Of a stretch of DNA of 64,000 nt, positions 44,689-54,671 are shown piece after piece. Both the position numbers and the translations under genes were made by a program. Positions within the stretch are counted from its first letter, which is position 1. The number at the start of each line of letters is the position of its first letter. The notes beneath the pieces were generated by a model. The model made no database searches. It was given only the letters and a program-made list of their open reading frames with translations, and was not told the origin of the DNA. The stretch lies in contig JABFGI010000005.1 in the NCBI GenBank assembly GCA_013112535.1, forward strand, positions 62,001 through 126,000, read 5' to 3'. Source of the stretch: Pseudomonadota bacterium (GTDB lineage: Bacteria; Pseudomonadota; Gammaproteobacteria; Eutrophobiales; Eutrophobiaceae).

Positions 44689-45597
44689 CTAAATAACGCT
44701 GGCTATTAATGGAATGTAATGATCAATTAACAAGAAGGCGAACATAAACATTAAATATATTAATGAATATGAAAACGTTTGCATGGCCAGGCGATCCGCA
44801 TGGTCATATTGCATACGTATAGCGTAATAAAGAAAACCTGCGCCCAGTATGACAGCCCCAGCCAGATAAAACAGGCCTGACATACCAACCAGATAGGGTA
44901 AAAGGGAAACTAAAAACATAATGATGGTATAAAGCAGTATATGTAAGCGCGTGAATTCAACACCATGCGTTACTGGCAACATTGGCATATCAACCTTGGC
45001 ATAATCTTCCCGTCGATAAATAGCCAGTGCCCAAAAGTGGGGCGGCGTCCAGGCAAAAATAATCAGAAATAATAATAATGAATTTGGATCCAGCGTTCCG
45101 GTTACCGCCGTCCAGCCTAATACTGGCGGCGCAGCACCAGCAGCACCACCAATAACGATATTTTGCGGGGTCGCACGTTTCAAATACATGGTGTAAATAA
45201 AAGCATAGCCAATTAGTGAAGCAGCCGTTAATCCCGCCGTTAATGGATTAACCAGAAAAGCCAGAATGCCCATAGATACGGTACCGAGGAACCAGGCAAA
45301 AATAATCGCATTTAGTACGCTGACTTTGCCTTCTGGCAAAGGCCTCTTTTTCGTTCTTGCCATAACGGTATCGATTCGATAATCAACTACGTGGTTAATC
45401 GCTGCAGCCGAAGAAGCAGCTAAACCGATACCTATAGTAGCGAATATCAGGATATCCCAGGGCACCATTGCCGGCGTCGCCAGAAACATACCGACGATAG
45501 CGGTGAAAACGATAAGCGACACCACTTTTGGCTTACATAACTCAAAATAGTCTCGCCATGTAACACTGGTCGCTTCACTAACAGTTTGGTCTTTCAC
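44689..45597 (-). CDS. ctaB: Protoheme IX farnesyltransferase
   Basis: Converts heme B to heme O by adding farnesyl. 302 residues with about nine membrane spans. The two prenyltransferase Asp-rich motifs are [20 protein letters not shown] and [15 protein letters not shown]. Acts with CtaA to make heme A for the cytochrome c oxidase encoded by the adjacent cluster. Last gene of the ctaA-ctaB pair (6-base gap). Confidence 0.97.
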   Translation of the reverse strand: MKDQTVSEATSVTWRDYFELCKPKVVSLIVFTAIVGMFLATPAMVPWDILIFATIGIGLAASSAAAINHVVDYRIDTVMARTKKRPLPEGKVSVLNAIIFAWFLGTVSMGILAFLVNPLTAGLTAASLIGYAFIYTMYLKRATPQNIVIGGAAGAAPPVLGWTAVTGTLDPNSLLLFLIIFAWTPPHFWALAIYRREDYAKVDMPMLPVTHGVEFTRLHILLYTIIMFLVSLLPYLVGMSGLFYLAGAVILGAGFLYYAIRMQYDHADRLAMQTFSYSLIYLMFMFAFLLIDHYIPLIASVI

Positions 45598-45603
45598 AGA
45601 AAT

Positions 45604-46599
45604 TCAGGCTCCTGAGCGTTTATCTGGTAAACAATGATGCAACATCGTCACCAAGGAAAGCAATAATAGCGCAGCTACCCCATTGTGCGCCACCGCAACT
45701 GGTAACGGAATGGACAGCATGACATTCGCTATTCCAAGAGAAACCTGGGCAACAAGCAATATCAGCGCAAAAATGCCTGTTAATTTAAGCTGACTAATTC
45801 CGGAACGGATGGCTTGAATGGCAACGATGAAAATAATGAAAAAAGTAATAATTGCTCCTATTCGGTGAGACATATGTATTGCTGTTCTCGCGGCACCAAG
45901 CAAAACACCACCTTCATAATCGACACCGAGTCCACGCCAAAGGATAAACCCTTCCTTGAAATCCATATTAGGCCACCATACACCCTGACAGGTCGGAAAA
46001 TCAGGGCAGGCAAGCGCTGCATAATTAGAACTGGTCCAGCCTCCCAATGAAATCTGTAAAGCCAGCACGGCTATTGCTGTAACAACTAAAGGCAATAACT
46101 TTCTATTCCCGACGCTAACAAAAATTCCATACTGCGACTGTTGACGCAAAATCATCCAGCATAATAAAGAAAGAATTGTTAAGCCGCCGATAAGATGCGC
46201 CATAACAATTACCGGTTTTAGTAATAACGTCACCGTCCACATGCCTAGCATACCTTGAAAGATAACCAGAACTAATAATGCTGAAGCAAACAGCCTTACA
46301 CCTGAGAGAGATGACTTGGCCCATGTCATAACTGCCATAATAAGAATTAAAAAACCTAAGCTACTTGCAGCATAACGATGTACCATTTCTTTCCAGGCTT
46401 TGGCCTGTTCCAGTGGTCGAACCAAAAGATTTTCATTTCCGGCGTCGACCTGTTCAGGAACTATTAACTTTCCATAACAGCCCGGCCAGTCTGGACAACC
46501 AAGACCAGCATCAGATAAACGCGTATAGGCACCAACGACAATGACAATAAATGCCAGAATCATGGCAATTCGTGCAAGATTTAAAATTGATTTACTCAT
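45604..46599 (-). CDS. ctaA: Heme A synthase (Cox15/CtaA)
   Basis: Oxidises heme O to heme A. 331 residues, eight membrane spans. Conserved motifs: GAYTRLSDAGLGCPDWPGCYG near the start, EMVHRYAAS with its heme His, and the second half repeat with HMSHRIGA and HNGVAA. Lies between the SCO-like gene and ctaB in the assembly part of the oxidase cluster. Confidence 0.97.
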   Translation of the reverse strand: MSKSILNLARIAMILAFIVIVVGAYTRLSDAGLGCPDWPGCYGKLIVPEQVDAGNENLLVRPLEQAKAWKEMVHRYAASSLGFLILIMAVMTWAKSSLSGVRLFASALLVLVIFQGMLGMWTVTLLLKPVIVMAHLIGGLTILSLLCWMILRQQSQYGIFVSVGNRKLLPLVVTAIAVLALQISLGGWTSSNYAALACPDFPTCQGVWWPNMDFKEGFILWRGLGVDYEGGVLLGAARTAIHMSHRIGAIITFFIIFIVAIQAIRSGISQLKLTGIFALILLVAQVSLGIANVMLSIPLPVAVAHNGVAALLLLSLVTMLHHCLPDKRSGA

Positions 46600-46627
46600 T
46601 TGTATTACTCATTTTTAATAATTTTGC

Positions 46628-47233
46628 TCAACCAATGCGGGAGCCTCGCAATAATTTTTTCAGATCTTTATAAATGTCTCTTGGGTTCGCATTGGATTTA
46701 TAACTCATCATTAGATTACCCAGCGGGTCAATAATATATATGCGATTTGCTTCTAATGGAGAATCCGAGTCATTTAACCTAAATTTATTTAACAAATCCT
46801 TGATGTTGATCATGTCTTTATCAATAATTTGTTGGCCCTTGAAGTCAACCAATAGCTCTTTCACATCATAGGCTGAATGCCCCGCCAGCAATAACACTCT
46901 TTGTACGCGCAAGGAATGTTTATCCATGGCAATATGTATCTGACGCATTCGGTATACATTGTCCATGCAAACTTTATCACATATGTCTGTAACGTAAGTT
47001 ATATTCCATTTGCCATATAAACTATCATTCCTGTTGTCGTTAAATGGATCAATTAGAGCAAGATCATCCAGAGGACGAGGAGGCTCAATAAGCTTGCCTT
47101 TGTTTGACGTTCCTCTTATTTCCAGAAAGTCTGTGTAATTAAACACAGCCCACGACAGAACCAAAGGCCCAACAAATAATGCAACAACAAGAATAATCGT
47201 TAACCTGTTATTCTTTTTAATTTCTTCATTCAT
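46628..47233 (-). CDS. SCO1/SenC-like cytochrome oxidase assembly protein
   Basis: A 201-residue membrane-anchored protein: one N-terminal span (about 12-30), then a thioredoxin-like domain with CDKVC (CxxxC), the copper-binding arrangement of SCO proteins, and a late IYIIDPLGNLMMSY strand. Expected to assist CuA insertion. Overlaps surf1 by 8 bases and is followed by ctaA. Confidence 0.8.
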   Translation of the reverse strand: MNEEIKKNNRLTIILVVALFVGPLVLSWAVFNYTDFLEIRGTSNKGKLIEPPRPLDDLALIDPFNDNRNDSLYGKWNITYVTDICDKVCMDNVYRMRQIHIAMDKHSLRVQRVLLLAGHSAYDVKELLVDFKGQQIIDKDMINIKDLLNKFRLNDSDSPLEANRIYIIDPLGNLMMSYKSNANPRDIYKDLKKLLRGSRIG

Positions 47234-47981
47234 TTGTTTTACCTTGTATTTTCTTAATATTTAAAACCAGATAAATAATTAATAGTACGACTGCAAATGT
47301 AAACCATTGAAAAGCATAACCGTAATTTTTATTTTCTCCTGAACCAGGTAAGCGCCAATTTCTTGTGTAACCGTGTTCTGATTCTGGTTCTAGCCTGATT
47401 ATGTAAGGCAATAATTTTTCTTTTGTTAAATCTTCAATTTCTTCCAGACTGATTCTTTGCACACGATATATATTTTCTTCCATCTTTTCCGGCGGCGTTT
47501 CCTGAAGCAACAATCCTGTATTTGGCGCTTCTTTTAAAACACCAATAATTTTTACGATACTATCAGTAAGAACCAGATCGGGAGCTACTGTTCGGTCTGC
47601 ATCTGCCAGTAACCAGCCTCTATTAACCAAAACAATATTATTGCTTCGATCCAGTTTAAAGGGGGTATAAACAAAATAGCCAGCGTGAGTATCTTCTACC
47701 TGATTGTCTAATAATATCTGATACTGATCGAGAAACTTACCCTTCGCTTCGGTTTTTCTCCAGATTACAGCTTCTTTATTCAACTTATGATTTTTTTCTA
47801 AATTTAAGTCCATTGCTTCAGAAGACTGTCTATTCTGAAATTCTGCATATAATATTTTTTTTTGTTCGGCGCGATCCAGTTGCCATAAACCAAGATAAAC
47901 GAACAAACAAATAAGCACCAACGCTATCAAGCTCGTCAGTATTTTAGGGCTAAAACACCAGTTCCCAATTATTAATTTCAT
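47226..47981 (-). CDS. SURF1 family protein
   Basis: A 251-residue oxidase assembly factor. Two membrane spans (about 12-30 and 222-242) flank a periplasmic loop; SURF1 signatures are FVYLGLWQLDRAEQK near the start and VLVNRGWLLADADR in the loop, and YAFQWFTFAVVLLIIYLVLN at the end. SURF1 helps heme A insertion into subunit I. Confidence 0.92.
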   Translation of the reverse strand: MKLIIGNWCFSPKILTSLIALVLICLFVYLGLWQLDRAEQKKILYAEFQNRQSSEAMDLNLEKNHKLNKEAVIWRKTEAKGKFLDQYQILLDNQVEDTHAGYFVYTPFKLDRSNNIVLVNRGWLLADADRTVAPDLVLTDSIVKIIGVLKEAPNTGLLLQETPPEKMEENIYRVQRISLEEIEDLTKEKLLPYIIRLEPESEHGYTRNWRLPGSGENKNYGYAFQWFTFAVVLLIIYLVLNIKKIQGKTNE

Positions 47982-48041
47982 TGAAGTAATGTTTGCAGAT
48001 TATTCTGTTAGAATGGGTTATTTTCTGTCGATACTATAATA

Positions 48042-48260
48042 ATGGCTACACTGCTTTTTAAAATATACATCGCAATCTTGTTTCTTTCGATAGGCGTTTC
48101 ATTGTTAGCGGGCGGTTTTTTTCTGGTTAAAGATGATTCCAAATCAAACCGCCTGGTTACTTCGCTGACTTTTAGAATTACTATCTCTATTTTATTGTTT
48201 GTTTCTCTATTCGTAGGGTTCAGGTTCGGCTGGATTCAACCTCACAGCGCAGGATTTTAG
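48042..48260 (+). CDS. DUF2909 twin-transmembrane protein
   Basis: A 72-residue protein with two membrane spans and the DUF2909 core LLAGGFFLVKDD...LVTSLTFRI. It is on the plus strand inside the otherwise minus-strand oxidase cluster, divergent from surf1 and facing the coxC terminator. DUF2909 genes usually neighbour cytochrome c oxidase genes; role unknown. Confidence 0.85.
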   Translation: MATLLFKIYIAILFLSIGVSLLAGGFFLVKDDSKSNRLVTSLTFRITISILLFVSLFVGFRFGWIQPHSAGF

Positions 48261-48297
48261 TTTGTTTACATATCATAAAACTTTTTTATTGCCCTAA

Positions 48298-48326
48298 CTA
48301 AAAAAGGCGCTGCAACGGCAGCGCCT
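48298..48326 (-). terminator. Terminator after coxC
   Basis: On the minus strand AGGCGCTGC-CGTT-GCAGCGCCT (9-base perfect stem, 48305-48326) followed by TTTTT. Ends the coxBA-ctaG-coxC transcript. Confidence 0.9.
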
Positions 48327-48348
48327 CCATTTGCTGATTTTTATTTAA

Positions 48349-49242
48349 CTATATCCAGTAAACAAAAACATATAAACCCAACCAGACCACGTCAACAAAG
48401 TGCCAGTACCAGGCAACGCCTTCAAAGGCAAAGTGATCTTTTGATGAAAAGTGACCTTTCATTGACCTGAACAAAATAACCAGAATCATGGTTGCACCCA
48501 TGGTCACATGAAAACCATGAAAACCGGTCAACATAAAAAAAGTAGAACCATAAACACCAGATTTCATTGTCAGATCCAGCTCGTGATACGCATGAGCATA
48601 CTCACCAATCTGGAAATAGACGAAAACAAAGCCTAATAGAACCGTTGCCGCCAGCCACCAACACAATGGAGCACGATGATCTTTCTTCAAAGCATGATGT
48701 GCGAGCGTAATCGTTACACCACTAGATAAAAGAAGAATGGTATTAACTAGCGGGACATCAAATGCAGGGATAACATCCTTAATCGCTATATAACTTGATT
48801 CTACATTCGCTAAAGACATATCAGGTGTTGTTAATAGTGGCCAAACGGCATCAAAATCAGGCCATAAGAACATATGCGTTACAAAACCAGCACCTTCCCC
48901 GCCTAACCATGGCACTGAGAAGACTCTTATATAGAATAGGGCGCCAAAGAATGCAGCAAAAAACATAACTTCAGAAAAAATAAACCAGCTCATACCCCAG
49001 CGAAAACTGATGTCCACTTGCTTGTTGTAATTTCCGCCCATGCTTTCCTTAATTACATCGGCAAACCAACCAAAAAACATATAGCAAACTGCGAGTATGC
49101 CCAGAGCTAAAACATAAGGTCCGGAGCTATAACCATTTAAGAACATGCTGCCACCGATAAAGGTGGTGAATAAGGACAACGTGCCAACGATCGGCCAGCG
49201 ACTTGGTTCCGGGATAAAATATGTGTCATGAGAGTTAGACAT
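48349..49242 (-). CDS. coxC: Cytochrome c oxidase subunit III
   Basis: A 297-residue subunit with seven membrane spans, including FRWGMSWFIFSEVMFFAAFFG (conserved Glu) and GFHGFHVTMGATM; ends FEGVAWYWHFVDVVWLGLY. Supports subunit I stability and proton uptake. Last gene before the terminator. Confidence 0.97.
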   Translation of the reverse strand: MSNSHDTYFIPEPSRWPIVGTLSLFTTFIGGSMFLNGYSSGPYVLALGILAVCYMFFGWFADVIKESMGGNYNKQVDISFRWGMSWFIFSEVMFFAAFFGALFYIRVFSVPWLGGEGAGFVTHMFLWPDFDAVWPLLTTPDMSLANVESSYIAIKDVIPAFDVPLVNTILLLSSGVTITLAHHALKKDHRAPLCWWLAATVLLGFVFVYFQIGEYAHAYHELDLTMKSGVYGSTFFMLTGFHGFHVTMGATMILVILFRSMKGHFSSKDHFAFEGVAWYWHFVDVVWLGLYVFVYWI

Positions 49243-49276
49243 AACTATTCCTCTTAATATTTATTATTTTACTAAA

Positions 49277-49846
49277 CTAAATTTTAGTCTTAACTGCTTT
49301 TGTGTCAGATATCGCTACATCTGCATTATCAGGCACTTGAAAAAACCGGTATGACAAAGTCATTATTAAAATATCTTCAGGCAATTGTGAGCCGACCACA
49401 AACCGAACAATCATTTCTTTACGTTCACCTGCCTCCAGACGTTGTTCTGTAAAACAGAAACATTCCGTTTTATCAAAAAACTTTGACGCAATTGGTGGCG
49501 CAACACTAGGCACGGCTTTCCCTATCACCGGCTTATCTGACCTGTTCTCAACAACAAATACTGCTTCAGCCATTTCGCCAGGATGTACTTTCATGTTGAA
49601 TTCTGCTGCCTTAAACGCCCATGGCAATGCAGAATCAACATTTGTATCAAACTCAACAGTTACTAAACGCTCGGCATCTACTTGATCTGCTTCAGCTTCC
49701 GACTGGGAAATAACGCCAGTTCGGCCACCGATACCCGTTGCTTCACATACAACCTCATAAATTGGCACCAGAGCAAAACCAAAACCAAACATTGCTACTG
49801 CGAATAACGCTAATTTTTTTGCTGTTCGTGTCGGATCTTTTGCCAT
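49277..49846 (-). CDS. ctaG: Cytochrome c oxidase assembly protein CtaG (Cox11)
   Basis: Delivers copper to the CuB site of subunit I. 189 residues with one N-terminal membrane span (about 12-30) and a periplasmic Ig-like domain with the copper-binding CFCF motif (TECFCFTEQRLEAGE). Starts 2 bases after a 40-codon ORF. Confidence 0.96.
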   Translation of the reverse strand: MAKDPTRTAKKLALFAVAMFGFGFALVPIYEVVCEATGIGGRTGVISQSEAEADQVDAERLVTVEFDTNVDSALPWAFKAAEFNMKVHPGEMAEAVFVVENRSDKPVIGKAVPSVAPPIASKFFDKTECFCFTEQRLEAGERKEMIVRFVVGSQLPEDILIMTLSYRFFQVPDNADVAISDTKAVKTKI

Positions 49847-49848
49847 AG

Positions 49849-49971
49849 CTACCAGTACATCAAAATGATGCCCGCATAAAAACCTGCTGCGACTAGCCCT
49901 AAAATAATGACTAGCCGCATGTTTTTAGCTGCTAATTCCTTTTCCGCCGGCGTTTTATCATCATTGCTCAT
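49849..49971 (-). CDS. Small single-span protein between coxA and ctaG (40 residues)
   Basis: A 40-residue protein beginning MSNDDKTPAEKELAAKNMRL with one membrane span (VIILGLVAAGFYAGIILMYW) at its C-terminus. It fills the gap between coxA and ctaG, 18 bases after the first and 2 before the second. Similar small membrane proteins occur at this place in other oxidase clusters as assembly factors. Inferred from position and topology. Confidence 0.7.
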   Translation of the reverse strand: MSNDDKTPAEKELAAKNMRLVIILGLVAAGFYAGIILMYW

Positions 49972-49989
49972 TATCAAACTGTGCTTTAC

Positions 49990-51591
49990 CTATGAATGCG
50001 CTGTCGCATCCGTAACTACAGGAGGCGTCGTAAAACTATGAAATGGTGGGGGTGAAGGCAGGGTAAATTCCAGACCATGCGCACTTTCCCAAACTTGATC
50101 CGTCGCCTTTTCGCCGTCACCGCGAGCACACTTAATAACAACCCAAACCAGTATCAATTGACTCAGTCCAAATACGAAACCGCCAATACTGATAATTGCA
50201 TTCCAATCAGCAAATTGAGTGCTGTAATCAGGAATACGTCGAGGCATGCCTGCCAAACCAATGAAATGCATCGGGAAGAACAGGACATTAACCGAAATGG
50301 TTGATAGCCAGAAATGTAATTTACCTAACTTCTCGTCATACATAACACCTGTCCACTTAGGCAACCAATAGTAAACACCGGCTATAACACCATAAATAAT
50401 GCCCGGTACGATTACGTAATGGAAATGCGCCACAATGAAATAAGTATCATGATACTGAAAGTCAACAGGAGTGATTCCCATCATTAATCCAGAGAAACCG
50501 CCGATTGAAAACATGAATAGAACACCGATTGAAAACAACATTGGCGTTTCAAATGTCATCGAACCTTTCCACATGGTTGCCGTCCAGTTGAAGATCTTCA
50601 CACCAGTAGGTACAGCAATCGCCATCGTTGCATACATGAAGAACAATTCACCGGTCAATGGCATGCCTACTGCAAACATGTGGTGCGCCCAGACAAAGAA
50701 AGACAGGAACGCAATAGATGCTGTCGCATATACCATGGAGGCATAACCAAACAACGGCTTACGGGCAAAGGTTGGAATAATCTGTGAGATAATACCGAAA
50801 GAAGGCAATACCAGAATATAAACTTCAGGATGACCAAAGAACCAGAAAACATGCTGGAACAATAAGGGGTCGCCACCGCCTGCAGCATCAAAGAATGCGG
50901 TACCGAAGAATTTATCTGTTAACAGCATCGTCACTGCTCCAGCCAATACCGGCATAGAAGCAATCAGCAAGAACGCCGTAATAATCCAGGTCCAGACAAA
51001 CAAAGGAAGTCTCATGAATGTCATACCAGGTGCTCGCATATTAAAGACTGTCGCAATAATATTGATCGCACCCATAATTGAAGAAATGCCCAAAAAGTGA
51101 ACAGCAAAAATCAAAAACGGAAAACCATCGCCTAATTGCAAGACCAACGGCGGATACATGGTCCACCCGCCTGCTGGCGCACCTCCTGGCATAAAGAAGG
51201 TCGACAATAAAAGTGTAAATGCAAATGGCAGAATCCAGAAGCTCATATTATTCATACGAGGCATCGCCATGTCAGGCGCACCAATCATGATGGGAATCAT
51301 CCAGTTAGCCAGACCTACGCCTGCCGGCATCAAAGCGCCGAAAATCATAACTAGCGCATGGACAGTTGTCATGGAATTGAAAAATTGCGGGTCAACAAAC
51401 TGCATCCCTGGCTGAAATAACTCAGCTCGAATGACTAGAGCCATGGCTCCACCTACAAAGAACATGAATAAAGAGAAAACCAGGTACATGGTTCCAATGT
51501 CTTTGTGGTTTGTTGAAAACAACCAACGGCCTATACCAGTTGGCTTGTGATCGTGGTCGTGATGATCGTCGTGGACAGCTGCGTCGTTCAT
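49990..51591 (-). CDS. coxA: Cytochrome c oxidase subunit I
   Basis: Catalytic subunit with heme a and the heme a3-CuB centre. 533 residues, twelve membrane spans. CuB/heme ligands are in FWFFGHPEVYILVLP, FFVWAHHMF and DTYFIVAHFHYV. The His-rich N-terminus (DDHHDHDHK) is unusual and may just be a soluble tail. Follows coxB and precedes the small ORF and ctaG. Confidence 0.98.
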   Translation of the reverse strand: MNDAAVHDDHHDHDHKPTGIGRWLFSTNHKDIGTMYLVFSLFMFFVGGAMALVIRAELFQPGMQFVDPQFFNSMTTVHALVMIFGALMPAGVGLANWMIPIMIGAPDMAMPRMNNMSFWILPFAFTLLLSTFFMPGGAPAGGWTMYPPLVLQLGDGFPFLIFAVHFLGISSIMGAINIIATVFNMRAPGMTFMRLPLFVWTWIITAFLLIASMPVLAGAVTMLLTDKFFGTAFFDAAGGGDPLLFQHVFWFFGHPEVYILVLPSFGIISQIIPTFARKPLFGYASMVYATASIAFLSFFVWAHHMFAVGMPLTGELFFMYATMAIAVPTGVKIFNWTATMWKGSMTFETPMLFSIGVLFMFSIGGFSGLMMGITPVDFQYHDTYFIVAHFHYVIVPGIIYGVIAGVYYWLPKWTGVMYDEKLGKLHFWLSTISVNVLFFPMHFIGLAGMPRRIPDYSTQFADWNAIISIGGFVFGLSQLILVWVVIKCARGDGEKATDQVWESAHGLEFTLPSPPPFHSFTTPPVVTDATAHS

Positions 51592-51638
51592 GTATCTATC
51601 CTCTATTTACTTAATTCTAATAATTAATATGTATATTG

Positions 51639-52778
51639 TTATTTTCGTGCTGCTTTTACATCAGATGGCTGAACCATATCTCCGGTATCATTACCCCACG
51701 CATTTCGCTCGTAAGTAATGACTGCAGCAAGGTCGGCATCATTTAATTGCTGCCCAAACGCCTGCATCATTGGATTATTTTTGCTTCCGTTTACTACTAT
51801 ATCCACGTGATTGGCTACGTCTCCCGTCGCTATTGCACTTCCAGCCAGAGCAGGGAAAGCAGCTCCGCCTTCGCCGTTAGGCATATGACAGGCCGCACAA
51901 TTAGTTCCATAGACCGTTTTACCTTTTTCCATTAGCTCTGCCATAGTCATGTCTTTGCCAGAGGATGCAGCTGCTTGTTCAGCTTTCTTTTCAGCTACCC
52001 AGGTCACGTAATCTTCTTTCGATACTGCATGGACAACTATCGGCATAAAACCATGATCTTTACCGCATAGCTCAGTACATTTGCCTCTATAGACTCCTGG
52101 CTCTTCAATATAGGTCCAGTTATCGTTGATGTAGCCGGGAATTGCGTCTCGCTTCCAGCCTAGATCGGGAACCCACCATGAGTGAATAACATCAGCAGCG
52201 GTAGTCAAAATTCGAATTTTAGTATCAACAGGAAGGACTATTGGGTTGTCGACATTTTTGAGGTAGTTTTCGATTGTGCTTGGGTCGATTCCTGAATTAA
52301 GTTGTCTGGCTTCATTATCTGCTGCTGCGAGCGAGCTAAAAAAGCTGATGTCTTCATCCAGATAATCATATTTCCACTTCCATTGATAACCCGTAACTTT
52401 CAAGGTCATTTCAGCATCGCCCGTCTGTTCCATAAAAACCAATGTTTTAGTCGCTGGGATAGCCATGCCTACTAGAATCAGGATGGGAATAATGGTCCAG
52501 GTAATTTCAGCGAATGTACTATGATGAAACTGGGCAGGAACCGCCCCTTTAGACTTCCTATGGTGAAAAATCGACCATGTCATAACTGCAAACACCGCTA
52601 TGCCTATCACCGTCACAATATAGAAAATGGTCATGTGTAGATCGTATACTTTCTGACTGGTAGGCGTGACACCCTCCGTCAAATTGAGCGGATACTCTGC
52701 TAATACAACTCCACTCACAAAAAATAATGAAACTGCTATTAGACCAAGCACAGTTCGTTTTAATTTATCGACTGACAT
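51639..52778 (-). CDS. coxB: Cytochrome c oxidase subunit II with fused cytochrome c domain
   Basis: Receives electrons at CuA and passes them to subunit I. 379 residues: signal peptide (ending VVLA), two membrane spans (about 48-68, 90-112), CuA domain with CTELCGKDHGFM, then a C-terminal class I cytochrome c domain with NCAACHMPNGEGG (CxxCH) and a distal Met (NNPMMQAFG). This fusion marks a caa3-type enzyme. AGGAATGCTGT precedes the ATG. First gene of the oxidase operon. Confidence 0.97.
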   Translation of the reverse strand: MSVDKLKRTVLGLIAVSLFFVSGVVLAEYPLNLTEGVTPTSQKVYDLHMTIFYIVTVIGIAVFAVMTWSIFHHRKSKGAVPAQFHHSTFAEITWTIIPILILVGMAIPATKTLVFMEQTGDAEMTLKVTGYQWKWKYDYLDEDISFFSSLAAADNEARQLNSGIDPSTIENYLKNVDNPIVLPVDTKIRILTTAADVIHSWWVPDLGWKRDAIPGYINDNWTYIEEPGVYRGKCTELCGKDHGFMPIVVHAVSKEDYVTWVAEKKAEQAAASSGKDMTMAELMEKGKTVYGTNCAACHMPNGEGGAAFPALAGSAIATGDVANHVDIVVNGSKNNPMMQAFGQQLNDADLAAVITYERNAWGNDTGDMVQPSDVKAARK

Positions 52779-53031
52779 ACAGCATTCCTCAGCATTGATG
52801 GTTTTTTGTAATGTTTTTAAATTTATTCTAATTCTTATTCGAGGCTATCTTACTGTGGATCTTCGTTATTCCCCCATACACGACTCCACTTCATCACCCT
52901 TAGATAGGTGAAGCAATAAGTTTATCTCATTAACTTTTGCAGATTTTAAGACATAAATATTGCAAAGCAGGATCAACCGACCTCTCTTGGTGCGACAATA
53001 TGCCTCAGATTAGGTGTTGTTTGCAACCTTC

Positions 53032-53045
53032 TTGATCTCGATCAA
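53032..53045. promoter_or_regulatory. FNR/ANR-type box upstream of coxB
   Basis: TTGAT-CTCG-ATCAA is an exact match to the FNR-type consensus TTGAT-N4-ATCAA. It lies about 255 bases upstream of coxB, in a 296-base gene-free stretch that also carries the operon's promoter, which I could not place with confidence. Confidence 0.65.
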
Positions 53046-53074
53046 TACTTTTTATTAAATTTTATTTAATAGAA

Positions 53075-53758
53075 TTAAAACGGGAAGGCAGAAGAAAAGC
53101 TGATGTTTTTTGCTACTTTCATTGGTTGAAAATTATCAATATATTGAATATCTGCAATTTGAGGACAGGCTAGAGCAGCATTAAGCGTCTTAATTGTTTC
53201 ATCGGCACAGAGATATTCTCGATCTAAGTGATTACTCACCCATCCTAAAAGCTTTAATCCATCGGCTTTTATTGCTTCAGCTGTTAAAATTGCATGATTA
53301 ATACAGCCCAACCTAAGGCCGACAACCAGAATTACAGGCAGATTAAGTTCGCGAACCATATCAGCAATGCTCGATTTATCAGAAACGGGAACACGCCAAC
53401 CACCTACACCTTCTACAACAATGAATTTGTAATCTGAGGTCAGTTTTTTATAGCAAGCAATAATTTTAGCCAGATCTATAGTCTCGCCTTTTTCTTTAGC
53501 AGCAATGTGTGGAGAAACAGGCATTTCATATACAACCGGATTTATCAGTTCATAATTGGCCGCATCACCAGAGTGCCGCATAATTAAGTCAGCATCCTCG
53601 TTCATTAGTTTGCCGTTTTTTAATGATGCCCCGGATGCAATTGGCTTCATTCCTGAGACAGCATGCCCCTGATTTTTTAATGCCTCGATTAAGGAAATAG
53701 TAAAACAAGTCTTTCCCACACCTGTATCTGTTCCTGCAATAAAAACACCTTGTGTCAT
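53075..53758 (-). CDS. bioD: Dethiobiotin synthetase
   Basis: ATP-dependent carboxylation of diaminopelargonate to dethiobiotin. 227 residues. P-loop GTDTGVGKT (residues 8-16), the metal site in VVEGVGGWRVPVSD and the nucleotide-base GWVSNHLD segment. Last gene of the bioBFHCD run; no bioA in this cluster. Confidence 0.97.
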   Translation of the reverse strand: MTQGVFIAGTDTGVGKTCFTISLIEALKNQGHAVSGMKPIASGASLKNGKLMNEDADLIMRHSGDAANYELINPVVYEMPVSPHIAAKEKGETIDLAKIIACYKKLTSDYKFIVVEGVGGWRVPVSDKSSIADMVRELNLPVILVVGLRLGCINHAILTAEAIKADGLKLLGWVSNHLDREYLCADETIKTLNAALACPQIADIQYIDNFQPMKVAKNISFSSAFPF

Positions 53759-53759
53759 C

Positions 53760-54671
53760 TTAGCTTGACTTTCTTCTTTTCAGATCCCGTTTCAAATCTT
53801 CTAATGAAACACTTTGGGTATTCGTCTCTCCTTTAACTTTATTTCTGTCAGGCTTCCATGCATGACCGTATATCACTTCGTAAGTGGCTGGGAACTTATT
53901 CTTTTGGCTTTTTGCGCGAAAGGTATCGTAATGTTCAATCATATTTTCAAATCGCTGCTTTCCGGTTAATGTTTTTCTGCGACCGCGATTAACGTTGTGT
54001 GCGCCAATATTTTTTAATTCTCGCAACAATTGTTTACAGTCGTCATACATCAAAATGATTTGTTCAACATTCAATACGGGCGCATCCATCCCGTTTCTAA
54101 TTAATGCATCCCCTATATCGTGCATGTCCACGAAAGCATTTACATGTATGCCATCATCGGCTTGCTGCCAGCTTGCACGTAATTCCTTTAATGTATCTGG
54201 CCCGAAACTGGTAAAAAGAAATACGCCTTTCGGTTTTAGTACGCGCTTGATTTCTGCAAATACATTATCCGGATCATTGCACCATTGCAGCATAAGATTA
54301 CTAAACACCAAATCTATACTATTATCGGGCAAAGGTATTTTATTTGCATCCGCACAGAGAAAACGCTGCTTTGATAAAAACCGAACTGTTTTCTTACGTG
54401 CTCTCTTTAACATTTCTTCAGACAGATCAGTTTGATATATTTGTGCCTTTTTAAATTGATGTTTCAGTAGGCTAGCCCCATAACCAGTACCCGAACCCAG
54501 GTCCAAAATTGATAAGGGTTTCACATTAATATGTTCAAACGACTCCATCAGACGTTCAACTACTGTTTGTTGTAATAAAGAATACAGATCATAATTCTTT
54601 GCGGCCTTATTAAATGAGTGACGCACATGGTTAGCATCAACCAGATGGTTTTTATCAACTGAATTTTGCAT
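53760..54671 (-). CDS. bioC: Malonyl-ACP O-methyltransferase
   Basis: Methylates malonyl-ACP to start pimelate synthesis through the fatty-acid pathway. 303 residues. SAM motif I ILDLGSGTGYGASLL and the BioC-typical SNLMLQWCND and FTSFGPDTLKELR. Overlaps the bioH end by 17 bases and precedes bioD by one base. Confidence 0.96.
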   Translation of the reverse strand: MQNSVDKNHLVDANHVRHSFNKAAKNYDLYSLLQQTVVERLMESFEHINVKPLSILDLGSGTGYGASLLKHQFKKAQIYQTDLSEEMLKRARKKTVRFLSKQRFLCADANKIPLPDNSIDLVFSNLMLQWCNDPDNVFAEIKRVLKPKGVFLFTSFGPDTLKELRASWQQADDGIHVNAFVDMHDIGDALIRNGMDAPVLNVEQIILMYDDCKQLLRELKNIGAHNVNRGRRKTLTGKQRFENMIEHYDTFRAKSQKNKFPATYEVIYGHAWKPDRNKVKGETNTQSVSLEDLKRDLKRRKSS

